Assembly (NCBI GenBank): GCA_963730165.1
Contig: CAVSQS010000002.1
Span: 434,001 to 498,000, forward strand
Origin: DASSQJ01 sp963730165
GTDB lineage: Bacteria > Actinomycetota > Actinomycetes > Actinomycetales > Dermatophilaceae
Length of the DNA stretch: 64,000 nucleotides
Direction of reading: 5' to 3'
Shown: positions 62,071-64,000 of the stretch, piece after piece
Position numbering within the stretch: the stretch's first letter is position 1
How the letters are laid out: the number at the start of each line of letters is the position of its first letter
Translations under genes and position numbers: made by a program
The notes under the pieces: generated by a model
What the model was told of the DNA's origin: nothing
Seen by the model: the letters and a program-made list of their open reading frames with translations, nothing else
The model's database searches: none

Positions 62071-63804
62071 TCAGGCGGCTCCGGCCCGGGGCCGGGTGAG
62101 TCGACGCCAGATCCACGTCGCCGGGACCCGGCGGCCGGTCGCGGCGTACTCGACGCTGGCGTCGTTGAAGAGCACCTCGCGCAGCAGCGCCCGACCCGAG
62201 GGGCCGCTGTAGAGCATGAGCTCGTCGCCGGCCTGCAGCCGCGTGCTCCCCTCGGGGAACGGGACGGCTGCCTCGCCGTCGCGCAGCAGCAGGGCCACGA
62301 CGACCGGCACGTGCCCCTCGCGGTCCTCGGGGTCACGGGTCAGGTCGGCGACGGTGAGCTCGCCGTGGGACAGCCAGTCGGCCACGGCCGGCGCCTCCTG
62401 CGGGGTCAGCGAGAGCATCGACGGGACGGGCGAGTAGGGCCCGCACCGGGCGGCCAGCACATCGAGCATCCGCTCGGCCCACTCGTCGTCCTGGCGCATG
62501 GCGTGCTCGACGAGCTCCCAGGCGTGGGGCGACACGATGCGGGCCAGGCACTCCCGCGCGACGACGTCCGCCGGGAAGAAGACCAGGTCGGGGGCGAAGC
62601 TCGCGAACAGCGCCCGCGACGTGGTGTGCACCTGGCGCACGCAGAGCAGCACGCCGGGGTGCTCCCGGCGCAGGTGGGCGGCCACGGAGAGGTTCGCCGT
62701 GTCGGTGGCGGCGGCGACCACGCATCCGACCGAGCCGCGCACGTCCGGTGGGGTGCCGTCCGCCGCCGCGAAGCGGACCTCGAAGCCGGCCCACGTGAGG
62801 TCCTCGGCCACGCGGTCCCGGAACTCCCCCTCGGCGCACACCGTCCAGGTCCCGGACCGGACGGGCTCGCGTGGCTCCGGCGCCTCGGCGCTCTTCGAGC
62901 TGGTCAGCCACACGACGAGGCGGTACACGGCCGGCCGCTGCAGGGCGAGGACGAGGTACTCCCCGAAGCGGTCCGACGGGTTGATGACGGCGAAGGGCTC
63001 GAACTGGGCCATCTGTCGCTCGGCGATCCTCGTCGCGGCGCGCGCGATGACGGGTACCTCCGGGTGGAGCAGGGCCACCGACTGAACGACCGCGAGGTTG
63101 ACGTCGTCGTCGTCGGTGAGGGCCAGCACCCCGCAGCACTCGTCGAGGCCCAACCCCGCGAGGCCCAGGACGGCCGGGTCGTGCGCGTCCCCGACGAGTC
63201 CGGGGATCTCGCTCCACGTCTCGCTGACCTCCAGGAGATCGATGCGCGCCTTGCGGGAGTCCAGCGCCACGCACCGCTGGTCGAGCGAGTCGAGGCGCAG
63301 ACACACCCGGCGGCCCGACTCGCCGAACCCGGCGACGAGGTAGAACGGCTCCCGGAGACGTCGGACGCGGCGACGGAAGCGCTGGATCGTGCGAGCCGTG
63401 ATGAAGCCCTCGTCCTGCGAGAGCGAGAGCAGGGTGGCGACGGCGTAGGCCCAGCCGATGACCGTCGCGTAGATCATGAACGTCACCCACAGGCGCTGAC
63501 CGGTGGTGAACGGGTACGGCAGCTCGCCGAAGCCGATCGTCGTCGCGGTGTAGCTCATGACGTAGAACGACTCGAAGAGGCTGAGCCGGTAGGGGGCGCC
63601 GGACGCATCGACGCCGACCGTGGCGCTGAGCCCGACGACCGAGAGCGTGAAGACGCCCACGAGCCACAGCAGCGGCGGGCGCATCCGCCGCAGCACGAGG
63701 AAGATGACGTCGGTGGACGTCGCCGCCGTCGGCACCGGGACGGGGCGCCGGCGCAGCCCGCTCCGACGCCGGGAGGCGACGACCGCGACGATCGGGTTGA
63801 TCAC
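62071..63804 (-). CDS. Two-helix potassium channel with RCK/TrkA-type domains
   Basis: 577-residue membrane protein. Two hydrophobic helices (LLWLVGVFTLSVVGLSATVG and LWVTFMIYATVIGWAYAVATLLSL) flank a selectivity filter TTIGFG (88-93) after YVMSYTA. A first NAD-binding RCK domain follows (FYLVAGFGESGRRVCLRLD...CVALDSRKARID...GDAHDPAVLGLAGL), then a second Rossmann half and a TrkA-C-like domain at the end (ELMLYSGPSGRALL). Homologous to mycobacterial Rv3200c by layout. The GTG at 63804 (VINPIVAVV) is chosen as a cytoplasmic start before the first helix. Confidence 0.9.
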   Translation of the reverse strand: MINPIVAVVASRRRSGLRRRPVPVPTAATSTDVIFLVLRRMRPPLLWLVGVFTLSVVGLSATVGVDASGAPYRLSLFESFYVMSYTATTIGFGELPYPFTTGQRLWVTFMIYATVIGWAYAVATLLSLSQDEGFITARTIQRFRRRVRRLREPFYLVAGFGESGRRVCLRLDSLDQRCVALDSRKARIDLLEVSETWSEIPGLVGDAHDPAVLGLAGLGLDECCGVLALTDDDDVNLAVVQSVALLHPEVPVIARAATRIAERQMAQFEPFAVINPSDRFGEYLVLALQRPAVYRLVVWLTSSKSAEAPEPREPVRSGTWTVCAEGEFRDRVAEDLTWAGFEVRFAAADGTPPDVRGSVGCVVAAATDTANLSVAAHLRREHPGVLLCVRQVHTTSRALFASFAPDLVFFPADVVARECLARIVSPHAWELVEHAMRQDDEWAERMLDVLAARCGPYSPVPSMLSLTPQEAPAVADWLSHGELTVADLTRDPEDREGHVPVVVALLLRDGEAAVPFPEGSTRLQAGDELMLYSGPSGRALLREVLFNDASVEYAATGRRVPATWIWRRLTRPRAGAA

Positions 63805-63820
63805 GGCTTCGCGCCCGCCC

Positions 63821-64000
63821 TCAGCGCCGGTGCGCGGCGAGGGTCTCCCCGACGAGCAGCGCCAACGACACGATGTTCGCGAGCAGCGCCCCACCGGAGA
63901 GCGACACGACCGAGCTCATCGCGTGCACGCTGATCTCGGAGCCACCGGAGCTGACCGCGATCCAGACGACGGTCGCCGCGATGAGCTGGATGGCGGCCAC
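63821..64000 (-). CDS. C-terminal fragment of a membrane protein, cut by window edge
   Basis: The last 59 residues of a frame open to the right end. Two hydrophobic stretches are visible (IQLIAATVVWIAVSS and SLSGGALLANIVSLALLVG) with ISVHAMSS between. It ends 17 bases before the K+ channel start, so the two genes are probably one leftward operon. Family not identifiable from this fragment. Confidence 0.6.
   Translation of the reverse strand: MAAIQLIAATVVWIAVSSGGSEISVHAMSSVVSLSGGALLANIVSLALLVGETLAAHRR

Overview
The window is high-GC DNA (roughly 70% or more) with dense gene packing, many GTG starts, frequent 4-base start/stop overlaps and many genes whose start codon lies 6-8 bases after a TANNNT hexamer. 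This points to an actinobacterium. From memory, the order between about 1.5 and 25 kb (ABC1 kinase, whiB7, uvrD2, mycoredoxin, nudC, adnB-adnA, moeB, TetR regulator, DUF3107, ferritin-like protein, DEAD helicase, ParA-like) matches the Mycobacterium tuberculosis Rv3196-Rv3213c neighbourhood. Gene content and protein style suggest an Intrasporangiaceae-like member of the Micrococcales, but no rRNA or tRNA is present to confirm this.

Region 1 (1-25 kb) is housekeeping and genome defence: a Nudix hydrolase fragment, a YgjP-like metallopeptidase, a UbiB-type kinase, a glycosylase-like repair protein, WhiB7 with a long 5' leader, UvrD2, mycoredoxin, NudC, the AdnA-AdnB end-resection motor-nuclease, a MoeB-type activating enzyme, a TetR-DUF3107 pair, a ferritin-like protein, a DEAD-box helicase, an APC permease and a ParA-like ATPase. 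The whiB7 leader has a recognisable promoter (AT-rich block 3 bases before the -35), an 80-codon open frame and a perfect 13-bp terminator before the gene, which is an antibiotic-type attenuation layout.

Region 2 (25-45 kb) is a one-carbon island and the most interesting part. It holds L-serine dehydratase, formyl-THF deformylase, methylene-THF reductase and a homocysteine methyltransferase. Next comes a complete corrinoid methyl-transfer module: DUF1638 protein, ferredoxin/ASKHA reductive activator, methyl-THF:corrinoid methyltransferase, corrinoid protein and an MttB/MtgB-family methyltransferase without pyrrolysine. A dimethylglycine/sarcosine-type flavoprotein dehydrogenase with its own EtfBA follows. 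Two IclR regulators sit beside palindromic operators, one a perfect 16-bp inverted repeat between the divergent arms. Together these could demethylate a quaternary amine, most likely glycine betaine, through cobalamin onto THF, oxidise the tertiary-amine product through ETF, and pass C1 units and glycine/serine carbon to formate and pyruvate. Such systems are best known from anaerobes.

Region 3 (44-64 kb) is mixed: MarC and PHP proteins, a SigE-type sigma factor with a membrane partner and a truncated tandem copy of that partner, a MaoC dehydratase, an AbiEi/DUF559-type gene bracketed by 60-bp direct repeats containing nested inverted repeats, a SCO lipoprotein, glycerol kinase, a class-A beta-lactamase fold lipoprotein, an acyl-CoA ligase operon, aminopeptidase P, a PIG-L deacetylase, a stress membrane protein, acyl-CoA dehydrogenase, a RIO kinase with an overlapping upstream frame, a K+ channel with RCK-like domains, and the C-terminus of a membrane protein at the right edge. 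No tRNA, rRNA, CRISPR array or intact transposase was seen.
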